NCBI GenBank assembly: GCA_963665925.1
Contig: OY762511.1
Coordinates: forward strand, 1,054,001 to 1,118,000
Length of the DNA stretch: 64,000 nt
Reading direction: 5' to 3'
Source: G963665925 sp963665925
Lineage (GTDB): Bacteria; Bacillota; Clostridia; Peptostreptococcales; Acidaminobacteraceae
The translations under genes and the position numbers were made by a program. The notes beneath the pieces were generated by a model. The model ran no database searches, was not told the DNA's origin, and worked only from the letters and a program-made list of their open reading frames with translations. Positions 53,066 through 62,017 of the stretch are shown here, piece by piece; the stretch's first letter is position 1; every line of letters begins with the position of its first letter.

Positions 53066-53800
53066 CTAAATCAAAAATATATCCATCAGTAACAGCAATA
53101 TATTGTTATTGTAAAAATAAACACCTATCTGCGAGGCATTTATTGTCTCAATCAAGTCAAACTGCGGTACAATCGGTGCTGCAAATGTGATGACAGTCAT
53201 AATGAGAAATATAAAGAAACACGCTTTTACAAGACCAAACATCAGTCCGCCCAGCTTGTTCACCTGCTTGATAATGGGAACCTCTGTGGCCGCGTCCAGT
53301 ATCATGCCAATCAGCTTAACAACAAAGATCACTGCTAAAACAATCAAAAAGAAGCTGACTGCATTTAGGACACCCCTTGAAATCATATCAGCAAGGCCCT
53401 CGACGGCATTTTGTTGTGTGGCTGCAATATCCACGCTACCTGCAAATGATGCCACCTTGTCTGAAATATCGAGGGGCAGATTCAACTGACTCAGCACCGC
53501 CTCGCTCTTGAGTGCCTCGGATAGATCTGTACTGTACCCGGTATTGATGGCTGACTGGAGCTGTGCATTCCCATTGAAGCTTGCAAGGATTGCTTCACTC
53601 ATGTTCATCTTGAGCTCACCAAACCATTTTACATTCTCAAGGAGCCAGTCCGCTGTGCTCACATAATAGAATTTCGCAATGATAAATGCGGCGATATATC
53701 CGACAATGCCGACTACAGAGCGTACGAGCCCCTTTATCCAGCCCTCAATCATCATCAATAGCGCTATCACAGCAATCGCAATATCCACATAATTATACAT
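53066..53800 (-). CDS. CvpA-family membrane protein
   Basis: 244 residues with four TM helices (about 5-22, 28-48, 148-170, 185-210) and the CvpA start YVDIAIAVIALLMMIEGWIKGLVRSVVGIVGY. Members support colicin V production or envelope stress resistance; exact function is open. 13 bp from the DUF5711 gene and from yedF. Confidence 0.9.
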   Translation of the reverse strand: MYNYVDIAIAVIALLMMIEGWIKGLVRSVVGIVGYIAAFIIAKFYYVSTADWLLENVKWFGELKMNMSEAILASFNGNAQLQSAINTGYSTDLSEALKSEAVLSQLNLPLDISDKVASFAGSVDIAATQQNAVEGLADMISRGVLNAVSFFLIVLAVIFVVKLIGMILDAATEVPIIKQVNKLGGLMFGLVKACFFIFLIMTVITFAAPIVPQFDLIETINASQIGVYFYNNNILLLLMDIFLI

Positions 53801-53812
53801 GGCAGCCTCCTG

Positions 53813-54982
53813 CTAGTTCATCTTCATAATATCCAGGCGATCTCCAAACTCTACGCTCAGGTGCTTTGCATCCAGAAAATCAAATTGTCTGAGGTTTCCG
53901 CCTGTATCCAGTATCGATTCCATATTCCCTTTTTCAGAAAGTATATACAGTCTATCCGCTGTGGCGAACACTGTTCTTCCATCGCATCTTTTCATGCTCT
54001 CTATGTCGAAATCCAGTGGCAGCTCATGGAGCTTCTCTCCGTCCTTCACATACTCCAGCACGTTCTCCGGTCGTGGATCCGTCAAATCCGCACCGGATTT
54101 GATCAGGTTAAGCACCGTGGTCCCATCCTCAGAAACAATGGCTTTCTTAATCGCACGGTCAACATTGTACTCCCACTGAAGCTCGTTTGAAATGTTATAG
54201 GCAAAGACCTGTTCATCTGTCACACCAATCATCGTATCACCAACGACTGCAAGATCCAGTATGATTTTATTTTTCAGATTGATTGCGCCAATGGCCTGTC
54301 CATCCAGTCCGTAAGTCAGTATTTGACTATGGTAGGTTTCATCCTCAAGTCGGAACATGGTCACGGCGACCAGACTGGCTGTCTTCGACACATCCAGATC
54401 GAGAAGCTCTCCGTCGGGCATTGGAATTCGTGCATAGCTTTCCAAATCACCATCGAAAACGAGGAGTTCATTTTTCTCCACCATCTGACAGACCAGATAG
54501 TCGGCAGACGGGTGCAGCATGGTCTTGATTTGACCAATTCCAAATCGCTTTGCCTTGATCTCTCCTTCAGCAGAGAGCAGAAACAAATCTCCTGCTGTCG
54601 GTTCAACGACTGCAATGGAATCCGCATTGCCATCAATCATCACCTGCTTTCCATGAAGCGGCTTTTCCCAAACAGGCTGTGCCGATTCATCAAAAAGCTT
54701 CAGCTGTCCATCACCACTCTTGAGTACAAAACCGTCTCCAATATAAAAAGAGGTTTGATCCTCATAGCCAACCTTATAATCCGACGCGATGCTGCCGACG
54801 GTTCCCGAGCCACCTGATGACATATCCCATGCACTGCTTGCAATTGCTTCAAAGCGAAAAACCACAAAAGCAGTTATGAGGAGTACCGTCCATGAGAACA
54901 ATACGACACCGGCAGGCTTTTTGCGCCTTTTCCTTTTACTTTTTTCAGCCAATTTGCTTCCCCCAAAACTTTCAACATTCAT
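53813..54982 (-). CDS. DUF5711 membrane-anchored beta-propeller-like protein
   Basis: 389 residues: a basic N-terminus (SKRKRRKKP), one TM helix (about 27-47) and a roughly 330-residue extracytoplasmic part made of repeated WD/PQQ-like beta units (VWEKPLHGKQV, LQWEYNVDRAIKKAIVSEDG). Family DUF5711 has no known function. It lies upstream of cvpA in one transcription unit. Confidence 0.85.
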   Translation of the reverse strand: MNVESFGGSKLAEKSKRKRRKKPAGVVLFSWTVLLITAFVVFRFEAIASSAWDMSSGGSGTVGSIASDYKVGYEDQTSFYIGDGFVLKSGDGQLKLFDESAQPVWEKPLHGKQVMIDGNADSIAVVEPTAGDLFLLSAEGEIKAKRFGIGQIKTMLHPSADYLVCQMVEKNELLVFDGDLESYARIPMPDGELLDLDVSKTASLVAVTMFRLEDETYHSQILTYGLDGQAIGAINLKNKIILDLAVVGDTMIGVTDEQVFAYNISNELQWEYNVDRAIKKAIVSEDGTTVLNLIKSGADLTDPRPENVLEYVKDGEKLHELPLDFDIESMKRCDGRTVFATADRLYILSEKGNMESILDTGGNLRQFDFLDAKHLSVEFGDRLDIMKMN

Positions 54983-55033
54983 TTATGCACTTACATATAT
55001 TGTACATGGAATTATGAGCGGTTACAATAAAAG

Positions 55034-55762
55034 TCAAATTACGAACACACGTCCATCCCAGCCCTCAAGTTTTCTCTTCAGCACATTGGAATAGCACTGT
55101 GTCTCTGCCGTATCATTCTTTGTAAAGAGGCAGACACGCTTCATAGCTGGACTCGTCCCCTTGAAGAGTCCACGCCTGTGTTTGACAAGATTCACGACTG
55201 CATCCGGCGTAACAACATCCATCATATGTATTCCAGTCACGTCTAAAAAACGTTCAAGTCTGTGCACATAAAGGGCACTCGCCGATTTCCCAAGGGCATC
55301 CAGCCCAACAAGGCCGATCACGTGTGTCGTGCCTTCAGCAATGACAGGCTCATGGTCTGCAGGTGCCTTAATCGGTTTTCTCTTTGATCCGTCCGCTTCG
55401 TATATCACCACATCATACGAATGCCTGGAAATAGACTCTAGCAGCTCAGCCCCATATCCTGAAATTTTTCCATCCGCCGTCTTTTCAAGTCCAATTAGCA
55501 ATGTACTGGCCGGATCGATTTCGATTTTTTTCAAATCAACACCAATGAGACAGGCATCCACCTGTCCCTTTTGCGGCGGAAATATCTTGGTCGTCGTCGT
55601 TAGAAGGACCCTTTTTCCACGCGCCTTGAAATAATCCCCCAAGGCATACATGGTTGTTGTCTTTCCACCCGCACCGACAAGGGCAATTATCAGTCTCCCA
55701 TCTTCGTCTGTGTTGTCACTGACCTGGGAGAAATAAGCCGTGAGTTCTGAATAGTCAAACAT
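55034..55762 (-). CDS. yqeC: Putative selenium cofactor biosynthesis protein YqeC
   Basis: 242 residues. A P-loop NTPase-like N-terminus (ALVGAGGKTTTMYALGDYF) and the YqeC hallmark EADGSKRKPIKAPADHEPVI. The family co-occurs with selenium-dependent molybdenum hydroxylases and is proposed to act in maturing their selenium cofactor. Its presence suggests that such an enzyme exists elsewhere in this genome. First gene of the run to DUF951. Confidence 0.93.
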   Translation of the reverse strand: MFDYSELTAYFSQVSDNTDEDGRLIIALVGAGGKTTTMYALGDYFKARGKRVLLTTTTKIFPPQKGQVDACLIGVDLKKIEIDPASTLLIGLEKTADGKISGYGAELLESISRHSYDVVIYEADGSKRKPIKAPADHEPVIAEGTTHVIGLVGLDALGKSASALYVHRLERFLDVTGIHMMDVVTPDAVVNLVKHRRGLFKGTSPAMKRVCLFTKNDTAETQCYSNVLKRKLEGWDGRVFVI

Positions 55763-55771
55763 GCAGCCTCC

Positions 55772-55806
55772 AAAAAAAGGTCGTAGAATCTCTGCTACGA
55801 CCTTTT
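55772..55806 (-). terminator. Terminator of the rRNA methyltransferase gene
   Basis: AAAGGTCGTAG / CTACGACCTTT perfect stem followed by a T run on the minus strand. Confidence 0.92.
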
Positions 55807-55810
55807 GAAT

Positions 55811-56962
55811 TTATTCATCTATCGGTTTGCGCTTAGGGGGTCTTGGACCAAAATACTGATAAAAGTACGTCTTGATACGTCCGTTATATAGCTTTCTGTT
55901 CTTAGTGGACTTCTTGCCATAACTCCGCTCAAAGTTCTCGTGGGATGTCAGCACATAGACAGACCACGTGTCCATTTTTCCATAAGCCTCACCCATCATA
56001 CGGTACACCTTCTCAACTTCCTTCTGGTCACTGAGGCGCTCTCCATATGGTGGATTTGTAATGATGTAGCCATATTGCTTGGCCGAGCTGGTATCTTTCG
56101 CATCACGCACCTGGAAGTGAATATCTTCTTCAAGGCCCGCCTTTTCAGCATTTTTTGTGGCAATTCGAACAGAACGCTGATCGATGTCATAGCCTTGGAT
56201 ACTCAGTGGTGTATCCAAATCAATGGCCTGATAGGCCTCCTGCTTCACCTTTTTCCAGGTCCCATCTGAAATAAGCGGCCAAGTTTCAGAAATAAATTTC
56301 CGGTTTAAACCTGGTGCAATATTGCGGGCAATCATAGCCGCCTCTATAAGAATGGTACCCGATCCGCACATAGGGTCAATCAGTGGAATAAAGGGTTTCC
56401 ATCTACTGATTTTGACCAGTGCCGCAGCAAGCGTTTCTTTGAGTGGCGCCTCATTTCCGACTTCTCTGTAACCACGTTTATGAAGGCCAGTGCCGCTCGT
56501 ATCGATGCTGACAGTCACCTCGTCCTTCAAGAATCCGATATGGATCGGGAACTCCGCACCCGTCTCCTCAAACCAGCTCACACCATATTTGGCACCCAGT
56601 CTCTTAACAATCGCCTTCTTGCTGATGGACTGAATGTCAGAGAGACTGAATATTTTTGACTTCACAGACTTGACGTTTACAGGGAACTTTCCATCAACGG
56701 GAATCAAGTCCTCCCATGGCAATGCCTCAACCTGGTCAAACAGCTCGGTGAATGTGCGCGCCTTAAATGTCGCCAAGTGGAGAAATACACGTTCTGCTGT
56801 GCGTAGCCACATATTCGCCTTACAAATGCCCTCTTCGTCTGCAGTGAAAAGACAGCGTCCATTTTCAACGACAACATTTTCAAAGCCAAGCTCCTTCAGT
56901 TCCTGTCCAACTACTGCTTCAATGCCGAAAGCTGCAGTTGCTATCATATTGTAACGTGCCAT
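55811..56962 (-). CDS. THUMP-domain 23S rRNA methyltransferase (RlmL/YpsC-like)
   Basis: 383 residues: ferredoxin-like N-terminal domain, THUMP (about 60-155) and a Rossmann SAM-dependent methyltransferase with DPMCGSGTILIEAAM and the catalytic NPPYGERL motif for amino-nitrogen methylation. It corresponds to the N-terminal half of E. coli RlmKL, giving m2G2445 in 23S rRNA. Monocistronic, terminator after it. Confidence 0.92.
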   Translation of the reverse strand: MARYNMIATAAFGIEAVVGQELKELGFENVVVENGRCLFTADEEGICKANMWLRTAERVFLHLATFKARTFTELFDQVEALPWEDLIPVDGKFPVNVKSVKSKIFSLSDIQSISKKAIVKRLGAKYGVSWFEETGAEFPIHIGFLKDEVTVSIDTSGTGLHKRGYREVGNEAPLKETLAAALVKISRWKPFIPLIDPMCGSGTILIEAAMIARNIAPGLNRKFISETWPLISDGTWKKVKQEAYQAIDLDTPLSIQGYDIDQRSVRIATKNAEKAGLEEDIHFQVRDAKDTSSAKQYGYIITNPPYGERLSDQKEVEKVYRMMGEAYGKMDTWSVYVLTSHENFERSYGKKSTKNRKLYNGRIKTYFYQYFGPRPPKRKPIDE

Positions 56963-57087
56963 AAGCTACACCTTTACTTTCTCAAGTTTACTTTTCTATC
57001 ACTCCTATTATATATGTACAATCGTCCTCAAACAAGTTGAAGCCAGTGTAAAACACTGGCTTCATCGAAATACCGATTATTCTCTTA

Positions 57088-57429
57088 TTAAGATTTTCTA
57101 TAATTGTCCTTGTGTGTGAGCTGCTGCCTTGAAAAATCACATAGGCCACACTGCTGACACTTGTCCATTTGCTTTGAAAGATCCGAGACCGCACGTCTCG
57201 AGAAAATACAGGGAATATTCAAGGCTTTTGTTTCTGACTTGATTTTCTCAGTCAATCTGTGCTCGATAAAATCCGTAAAGATGATGACCACATCTGTGTC
57301 ATGCGGAATTTTGAGCTTGCGCATGCCCTTTTTACGTCCGTCCCAATGTGTGAACTCTTCTATGCCTCTATTTTCAAGTAAATCCGGTATATTTCCCAGG
57401 CGATCTGCGCCAATCAGAAGTGCATTCAT
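57088..57429 (-). CDS. DUF2325 protein, Fur-controlled
   Basis: 113 residues, DUF2325 with a Toprim/Rossmann-like start (MNALLIGADRLGNIPDLLENRGI) and a C-terminal CQQCGLC cysteine motif that could bind iron or zinc. A perfect Fur-type box abuts its promoter, so it should be induced in iron-poor conditions. Function unknown; the family is often seen near iron transport. AAGGAGG precedes ATG 57429. Confidence 0.85.
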   Translation of the reverse strand: MNALLIGADRLGNIPDLLENRGIEEFTHWDGRKKGMRKLKIPHDTDVVIIFTDFIEHRLTEKIKSETKALNIPCIFSRRAVSDLSKQMDKCQQCGLCDFSRQQLTHKDNYRKS

Positions 57430-57477
57430 AGTTGACCTCCTTACGTCTCGATTTGATATATATAAAGTTTAATTATT

Positions 57478-57496
57478 GATAATGATTATCATTTAC
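57478..57496. promoter_or_regulatory. Fur box
   Basis: GATAATGATTATCATTTAC matches the Fur 19-bp consensus GATAATGATAATCATTATC at 16 of 19 positions and lies just downstream of the -10 element, so Fur would repress. Confidence 0.85.
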
Positions 57497-57525
57497 ATTG
57501 TACCTAATCATATCCTACCTGTCAA
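57497..57525 (-). promoter_or_regulatory. Promoter of the DUF2325 gene
   Basis: Minus-strand TTGACA (57520-57525), 17-bp spacer, TACAAT (57497-57502). Confidence 0.9.
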
Positions 57526-57623
57526 CTATGAATATGGCGCTTTTCCTGAAACCATGCCTTTGATGCCAACAAACCCAGTCTGACATCCTGCAAGTCCCAG
57601 CAAGGATAGTGCAAAAACAAAGA

Positions 57624-57652
57624 GCGGTGCATCATATAATATGATACACCGC
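57624..57652 (-). terminator. Terminator of the dga-like operon
   Basis: GCGGTG.ATCATAT / ATATGAT.CACCGC stem after the aldolase gene, followed by T-rich sequence on the minus strand. Confidence 0.8.
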
Positions 57653-57682
57653 ATTCATGAGAATTTTATGTGTGCTAAGCTC

Positions 57683-58429
57683 CTATACGCGCTCTTTTAC
57701 AATTTCAAAGATCTCATTCACATCTTCTGTGGATGTCAGGCCTGTTTCCTTATCGATAACGGCACCATAAACATGGGGCATTATAAACTCAACACCCGCA
57801 TCCAGGCAAACCTGAAGAATTTGCGCGAAATTATCTTTATTGATACCACCGGTAGGCTCGATCATTCGAACGCCCGCATCGACACAGCCTTCTGAAACTG
57901 CCTTCAGCTCGTCGATCGACTTGAGACCACCCATAGGGAAGAATTTGATTGAGTCTGCACGCATGTCCTTGACCATGGCAAGAGCGGTGCTGACATCAAT
58001 AATAGCGTCCGTTTCCTTGCAGCTCCATTCCCCAGTGCTTATTTTCACCTTGCCAACAGTGCCAGTAGGTGAAATCAGTACATTGATCGCCGTTTTTTCT
58101 GATTTTGCTATTTTGAGTGCACCGGCTGCATATCCCGCTGAAGTAAACACCTGATTTACATGTCCAGGGTCTGTATGTGCAGCTATTTCCGCTGCTTTGA
58201 CCGCCTGAGTCGGATCGCCAGCACCCAACCCAACCGAGACACAAGGGACTTTTTCCTTAAATGACTCAACATAGGCAACGCCTTCTTCAACCGTCTCAAA
58301 CTGATTTGAAAGTACACCGACAGCCGTATAGCCTTCCATAACGTCCCAAATTGCCTTACCGTTGTCCGCATCCTTTGCAAGGTAGTTCACGGCCACTCTA
58401 TTTTTATAGAACTTGATTCCTGTTTTCAT
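57683..58429 (-). CDS. dgaF: KDGP aldolase (DgaF/DagF-like)
   Basis: 248 residues, TIM-barrel aldolase of the KDPG/DagF family (SPTGTVGKVK, KFFPMGGLKSI, EPTGGIN). It should split 2-keto-3-deoxygluconate-6-phosphate into pyruvate and glyceraldehyde-3-phosphate, the last step of D-glucosaminate use in Salmonella (DgaF). It lies 9 bp from the DgaE-like gene. The substrate here is inferred from the family and from the neighbour. Confidence 0.85.
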   Translation of the reverse strand: MKTGIKFYKNRVAVNYLAKDADNGKAIWDVMEGYTAVGVLSNQFETVEEGVAYVESFKEKVPCVSVGLGAGDPTQAVKAAEIAAHTDPGHVNQVFTSAGYAAGALKIAKSEKTAINVLISPTGTVGKVKISTGEWSCKETDAIIDVSTALAMVKDMRADSIKFFPMGGLKSIDELKAVSEGCVDAGVRMIEPTGGINKDNFAQILQVCLDAGVEFIMPHVYGAVIDKETGLTSTEDVNEIFEIVKERV

Positions 58430-58438
58430 TCCATACTC

Positions 58439-59548
58439 CTATACTGTCTGATTTGCCAGTTCCTGAACACGCGCACACACACTGCTGATTTCTGCGTCTG
58501 TCACGCTTCGCACATCAAAGCTGAGTTGTCCGATATTTGCCTTATGGTCTCTCACATATATTTTGGGATTTCCATTTCTAAGTGACTCATTCAACCATTT
58601 TGCAGACTTGGACTCTCCCAGGTTGACGTGAACCAGTGCTCTGAATATGGCTCGACCCGCTTCATCCTGTATCATGTTTGCACGAAGGCCTTCAATCCTG
58701 TTGAAGCTGTCAATCAGAGCTTGCGCCTTACGTTTCTGGTTCTCAACGCACATCTCTGCATCTTTATTGAAGTAATTTTCAATCGCCTTCAGTAATCCCA
58801 TCACGTTTTCCTTGCCAACCTTCATAGCACGACCCACGCCGACATACTGCTTGAGACAGGCGTATATATACGCCTTTTTCCCTGTAACAAAGCCGGAGGT
58901 CGGTCCCTCCAGGGCCTTTGCGCCACTGAAGATGACCATTTCATAGCCTTTGGAAGTATATCTGAGAAAATCCTCCTCCGCAGCAGCATCCACAATAAAG
59001 GGCAAATCAAACGCCCTGGCAATGGCATGCATTTCATCAATGTCCAACATACCCTTCTGTACACAGTGGTGGGATTTGACATACATGAGTGCTGCCGTGT
59101 TTTCATTGATAGCCTGTCTCACATGCTCTGCCTCAACCTTATTTGCATGTCCTGCTTCCACAGGAATACCGCCACCGACACGAATCATACTTGTGATCGG
59201 TGCCCCAAAATTGACCGCATGGCCCTTTTGAATTATAATCTCTCTTTTCTTCATGTCACCGCCTGGCAGGGCTTCAACAGCATCCAGATTTTCACCTGCA
59301 ATCACGGAGGCCACTGACAGGGCAATTCCTGCTGAAGCGCTGTTTGTCACACAGGTCGCTTCTGTCTTCATATAGTCTGAAATCAGCTCACCGGCCCGCA
59401 CCAACAGGTCATCTGTCACAACAAATGCGTGACCTGCCTGATTCATGGCTTCAGTGACACTTTCATCAAGAACGGAGACACCTATTTTTGTCATCTTTCC
59501 AGAGCAGTTTATTACCCCATCCAGACCGATATTCTGATAAATGCTCAT
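58439..59548 (-). CDS. dgaE: DgaE-family PLP-dependent ammonia lyase (SelA-like)
   Basis: 369 residues, fold-type I PLP enzyme related to SelA. The PLP lysine lies in VIFSGAKALEGPTSG, and the start GLDGVINCSGKMTKIGVS is typical of the DgaE branch. In Salmonella DgaE eliminates ammonia from D-glucosaminate-6-phosphate to give KDGP, which DgaF cleaves. The pair here fits, but a related amino-sugar acid is also possible. Confidence 0.87.
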   Translation of the reverse strand: MSIYQNIGLDGVINCSGKMTKIGVSVLDESVTEAMNQAGHAFVVTDDLLVRAGELISDYMKTEATCVTNSASAGIALSVASVIAGENLDAVEALPGGDMKKREIIIQKGHAVNFGAPITSMIRVGGGIPVEAGHANKVEAEHVRQAINENTAALMYVKSHHCVQKGMLDIDEMHAIARAFDLPFIVDAAAEEDFLRYTSKGYEMVIFSGAKALEGPTSGFVTGKKAYIYACLKQYVGVGRAMKVGKENVMGLLKAIENYFNKDAEMCVENQKRKAQALIDSFNRIEGLRANMIQDEAGRAIFRALVHVNLGESKSAKWLNESLRNGNPKIYVRDHKANIGQLSFDVRSVTDAEISSVCARVQELANQTV

Positions 59549-59565
59549 TTGTCTTTCCTTTCAAA

Positions 59566-60246
59566 TTACATCATCTGTAGAAAACCAGCCAGCAGCATGG
59601 CTCCGATGATTGCACCACCTGCTATATGACGGTCCATTTTATAGAACAGAGCCGCACCAACAATGGCACCAATTCCTGCAGGAACGCTGTATTGAACCGC
59701 ACTCAGGATGATAAGAGGGCCCAAGAAACGACCCGTCGCATTGCCGGCTCCCATCATGACACCTGTACCCGATGTCGAAATACCTTCTGGAATGGCCTTT
59801 CTAACCATAATAATCACCAGACCGATCAAGAGACCGATAAGTCCACCAGCAATCAGTGCCAGAGGGAAATTCTCAATGGGTGCCTTAAAGCCTGCTGCCA
59901 ACATGACTGCTGGAATACCAATCCCTACACCCGTCATCAGCGAACCGCCGATATCAAGCAGTCCAACCAGAGGTCCCTCTAGAACACGGGCAATCAGGAA
60001 GCCTGCTGCAAAGCCAGCTGCCGCTGCAAAGTCACCGCCATTGAGACCCTCGTCCAGCATCTGGACAACAAAGATTTCATTGAACGCACCCACACCATGC
60101 ATAACATACATATGTGTTCCTGCAAATATCGCCGCACAGGCTACTGCAACCAGCAGTGGAAAAGTGATATCCTTGAGCAGCCAGGTCGTCAGCTTGGATC
60201 TGTTCGAACTTGCCATATCCGTATAGTTATCTTTCATATTTTCCAT
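59566..60246 (-). CDS. DUF4310 membrane protein
   Basis: 226 residues with about six hydrophobic helices, Gly/Ala-rich, family DUF4310 (AGFAAGFLIARVLEGPLVGLLDIGGSLMTGVGIG). With DUF4311 it forms a conserved pair, probably the membrane part of an uncharacterised transporter. Start follows AAGGGGGATT. 17 bp from dgaE. Confidence 0.85.
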   Translation of the reverse strand: MENMKDNYTDMASSNRSKLTTWLLKDITFPLLVAVACAAIFAGTHMYVMHGVGAFNEIFVVQMLDEGLNGGDFAAAAGFAAGFLIARVLEGPLVGLLDIGGSLMTGVGIGIPAVMLAAGFKAPIENFPLALIAGGLIGLLIGLVIIMVRKAIPEGISTSGTGVMMGAGNATGRFLGPLIILSAVQYSVPAGIGAIVGAALFYKMDRHIAGGAIIGAMLLAGFLQMM

Positions 60247-60259
60247 TGTTCAATCCCCC

Positions 60260-60973
60260 TTATAGTCCCAGCTTCGCAAAGAATCCGCGGAAGTATGCAA
60301 TTGTAATGAAAAGTACTGCTACAATGCCAATCATGACTTTTACAGACTTATTGTATCCATTCTCCTCTACCGTCTCACCTATGAGAATGCCCAACACAAT
60401 ACCCGGAACCGCATTACCCATAATCATTTGTCCAAGACCACCCAGAATAGTGCCCCAAATCCCAGTTGCCTTGCCCGCGTCAAGCGCTGCCATCCAGAAG
60501 ATGATTGGCATGACTGTCTTCATCATCATAGAGGATGCTGGCGATAGGATTTCTTTTGCAATGACCGACAAGGACTCTGGAATGGACGATGCGAGCGTGT
60601 TTAGAAATGTCACGACTAGCGCACCCGAAACAGCTCCCGTAACCATCATTTTTGCAGGATCATGCATGGTGTCTTCAGTCTTCTTACCACCTAAAAGCAG
60701 TGTGCCTGCCGCAAAGTTTGGTATGATTCTATGCATGACATCCTGCGTGAGTGCACCCGATGCCACGACGGCTGCCGCGGAGTTGAAAAGGAAACCTAAT
60801 CCGAATGAATAATGTGCTACGGCATCGCCTTGACACGCATTCAATTCTCCCATTGTTCTGAAAGCACCCATGGATTGTGACTCAGGTGTATGGAACATGC
60901 GTGCAGCACCTGCTGCAATGGCGCCTCCGCCAAGTGCGCCGATAATAATCGATTTAATGATAATAATGAACAA
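60260..60973 (-). CDS. DUF4311 membrane protein
   Basis: About 237 residues, six or seven hydrophobic helices, Gly/Ala-rich (IIIGALGGGAIAAGAARMFHTPES, HYSFGLGFLFNSAAAVVASGAL). The probable start is TTG 60973 just after the DUF4312 stop, with GGGAGGG upstream inside DUF4312; ATG 60988 and ATG 61006 lack such a site. Together with DUF4310 it is expected to form the membrane part of the transporter. Confidence 0.85.
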   Translation of the reverse strand: MFIIIIKSIIIGALGGGAIAAGAARMFHTPESQSMGAFRTMGELNACQGDAVAHYSFGLGFLFNSAAAVVASGALTQDVMHRIIPNFAAGTLLLGGKKTEDTMHDPAKMMVTGAVSGALVVTFLNTLASSIPESLSVIAKEILSPASSMMMKTVMPIIFWMAALDAGKATGIWGTILGGLGQMIMGNAVPGIVLGILIGETVEENGYNKSVKVMIGIVAVLFITIAYFRGFFAKLGL

Positions 60974-60974
60974 A

Positions 60975-61280
60975 TTAATCCCTCCCATGAATTTCATTCG
61001 GCACATACCGGATTTCTACAACAAAGCGGTATGATATTGTATACGTTGTCTTTTCTCTTGGCATGAACATAAACAGGAAACGCTCCGTCTCCGTATCAAC
61101 GGCTTCGCTCAGGAGATAGACCTGCTGAGGCTCCATTTTGAGTATGGCGCCGTCTATATCACGATTTGCAGTTTTCCGCATTTCACTGAGTGCATTACCA
61201 AGGGCTTCTGCCCTGCTTTTGCCTGTCCCTTCAGCATCAATGCTCTGTGTGACCGTTTTCATCAGCTGTTTTAGTTCCAT
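60975..61280 (-). CDS. DUF4312 small soluble protein
   Basis: 101 residues, no membrane helix, family DUF4312 (GKSRAEALGNALSEMRKTANRDIDGAILKMEPQQVYLLSE). Always found beside DUF4310/DUF4311, so a cytoplasmic component of that system is likely. Its last codons contain the SD of DUF4311, so the two are coupled. Confidence 0.82.
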   Translation of the reverse strand: MELKQLMKTVTQSIDAEGTGKSRAEALGNALSEMRKTANRDIDGAILKMEPQQVYLLSEAVDTETERFLFMFMPREKTTYTISYRFVVEIRYVPNEIHGRD

Positions 61281-61283
61281 GCA

Positions 61284-61649
61284 CTACTCACCTTTCAATT
61301 TCATATATGCCTGAACAATTCTATATCCCAACTCTTCCTGATCTAGAAAACCGAAGCCGAGAACCTTACACCCCTCTTTGATTGCAGTTTCTCCAGCCTC
61401 TATAGAACGAAGATGATGCTTAACCTTATAACCATATTTGTTTGCAGCCATCAGAGCTCCTGCACCGCCGCTTCCGCAGAAGGATATTCCCAGCTCTGCG
61501 CTGTTTTCATTCATAACATCGCCCAGCTTCATATCTGCCGCCATGCCTGAAATGACAATTGCCTTTGCACCCGCTTTTTCAACACCAGCGCCAACCTTCT
61601 GACCTTTTCCAAGTCGATCTCCGATGACAACCGTAATCTGCTCACTCAT
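61284..61649 (-). CDS. Glycine-rich SFCGS family protein
   Basis: 121 residues, cytoplasmic, named after the motif SFCGSGGAG (about 76-84). A lone Cys inside a glycine loop resembles the phospho-cysteine loop of PTS IIB proteins and of YhfU, so it could be a IIB-like phosphocarrier; this is inference. The stop lies 3 bp before DUF4312. Confidence 0.85.
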   Translation of the reverse strand: MSEQITVVIGDRLGKGQKVGAGVEKAGAKAIVISGMAADMKLGDVMNENSAELGISFCGSGGAGALMAANKYGYKVKHHLRSIEAGETAIKEGCKVLGFGFLDQEELGYRIVQAYMKLKGE

Positions 61650-62017
61650 TAAAGTGCCTCCTTTGCCATTTCCATCGCTGTCTGCACGTGAATCGCCACA
61701 AGACAGACCTCTGATACATTTGTCGATAAGCCGTACCGCTTTGACAGTGTCCCTACGAGTTCATCCGCTATGGAAAAAGCCGTCTCATCCAACCCATCCT
61801 TTATGGACAGATCATCCAGCTCAAGGTGTTCCTTTTTCTTGAGTCTGCTGATCAGGCTGTACATATGGCTGTAAAATCCAATGGCATAATCACTTCCGAA
61901 AATGATTTGCCGTTCACCAACGAACCGCTCAACCTGTAAAATTTCCTCTTTTACTTCTAATATCACTTCATCTGACAAAGACAACTGTCTCCGCAGCAGT
62001 TCAATAACTTCCATCAT
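61649..62017 (-). CDS. Small stand-alone PRD-domain protein
   Basis: 122 residues, one PTS-regulation domain (GFYSHMYSLISRLKKKEHLEL, VCLVAIHVQTAMEMAKEAL) with H's at expected phospho-sites. No RNA- or DNA-binding domain, so it may be a phosphorylation-sensing subunit. ATG overlaps the amidohydrolase stop (ATGA) and the SFCGS start overlaps its stop by one base. Confidence 0.8.
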   Translation of the reverse strand: MMEVIELLRRQLSLSDEVILEVKEEILQVERFVGERQIIFGSDYAIGFYSHMYSLISRLKKKEHLELDDLSIKDGLDETAFSIADELVGTLSKRYGLSTNVSEVCLVAIHVQTAMEMAKEAL

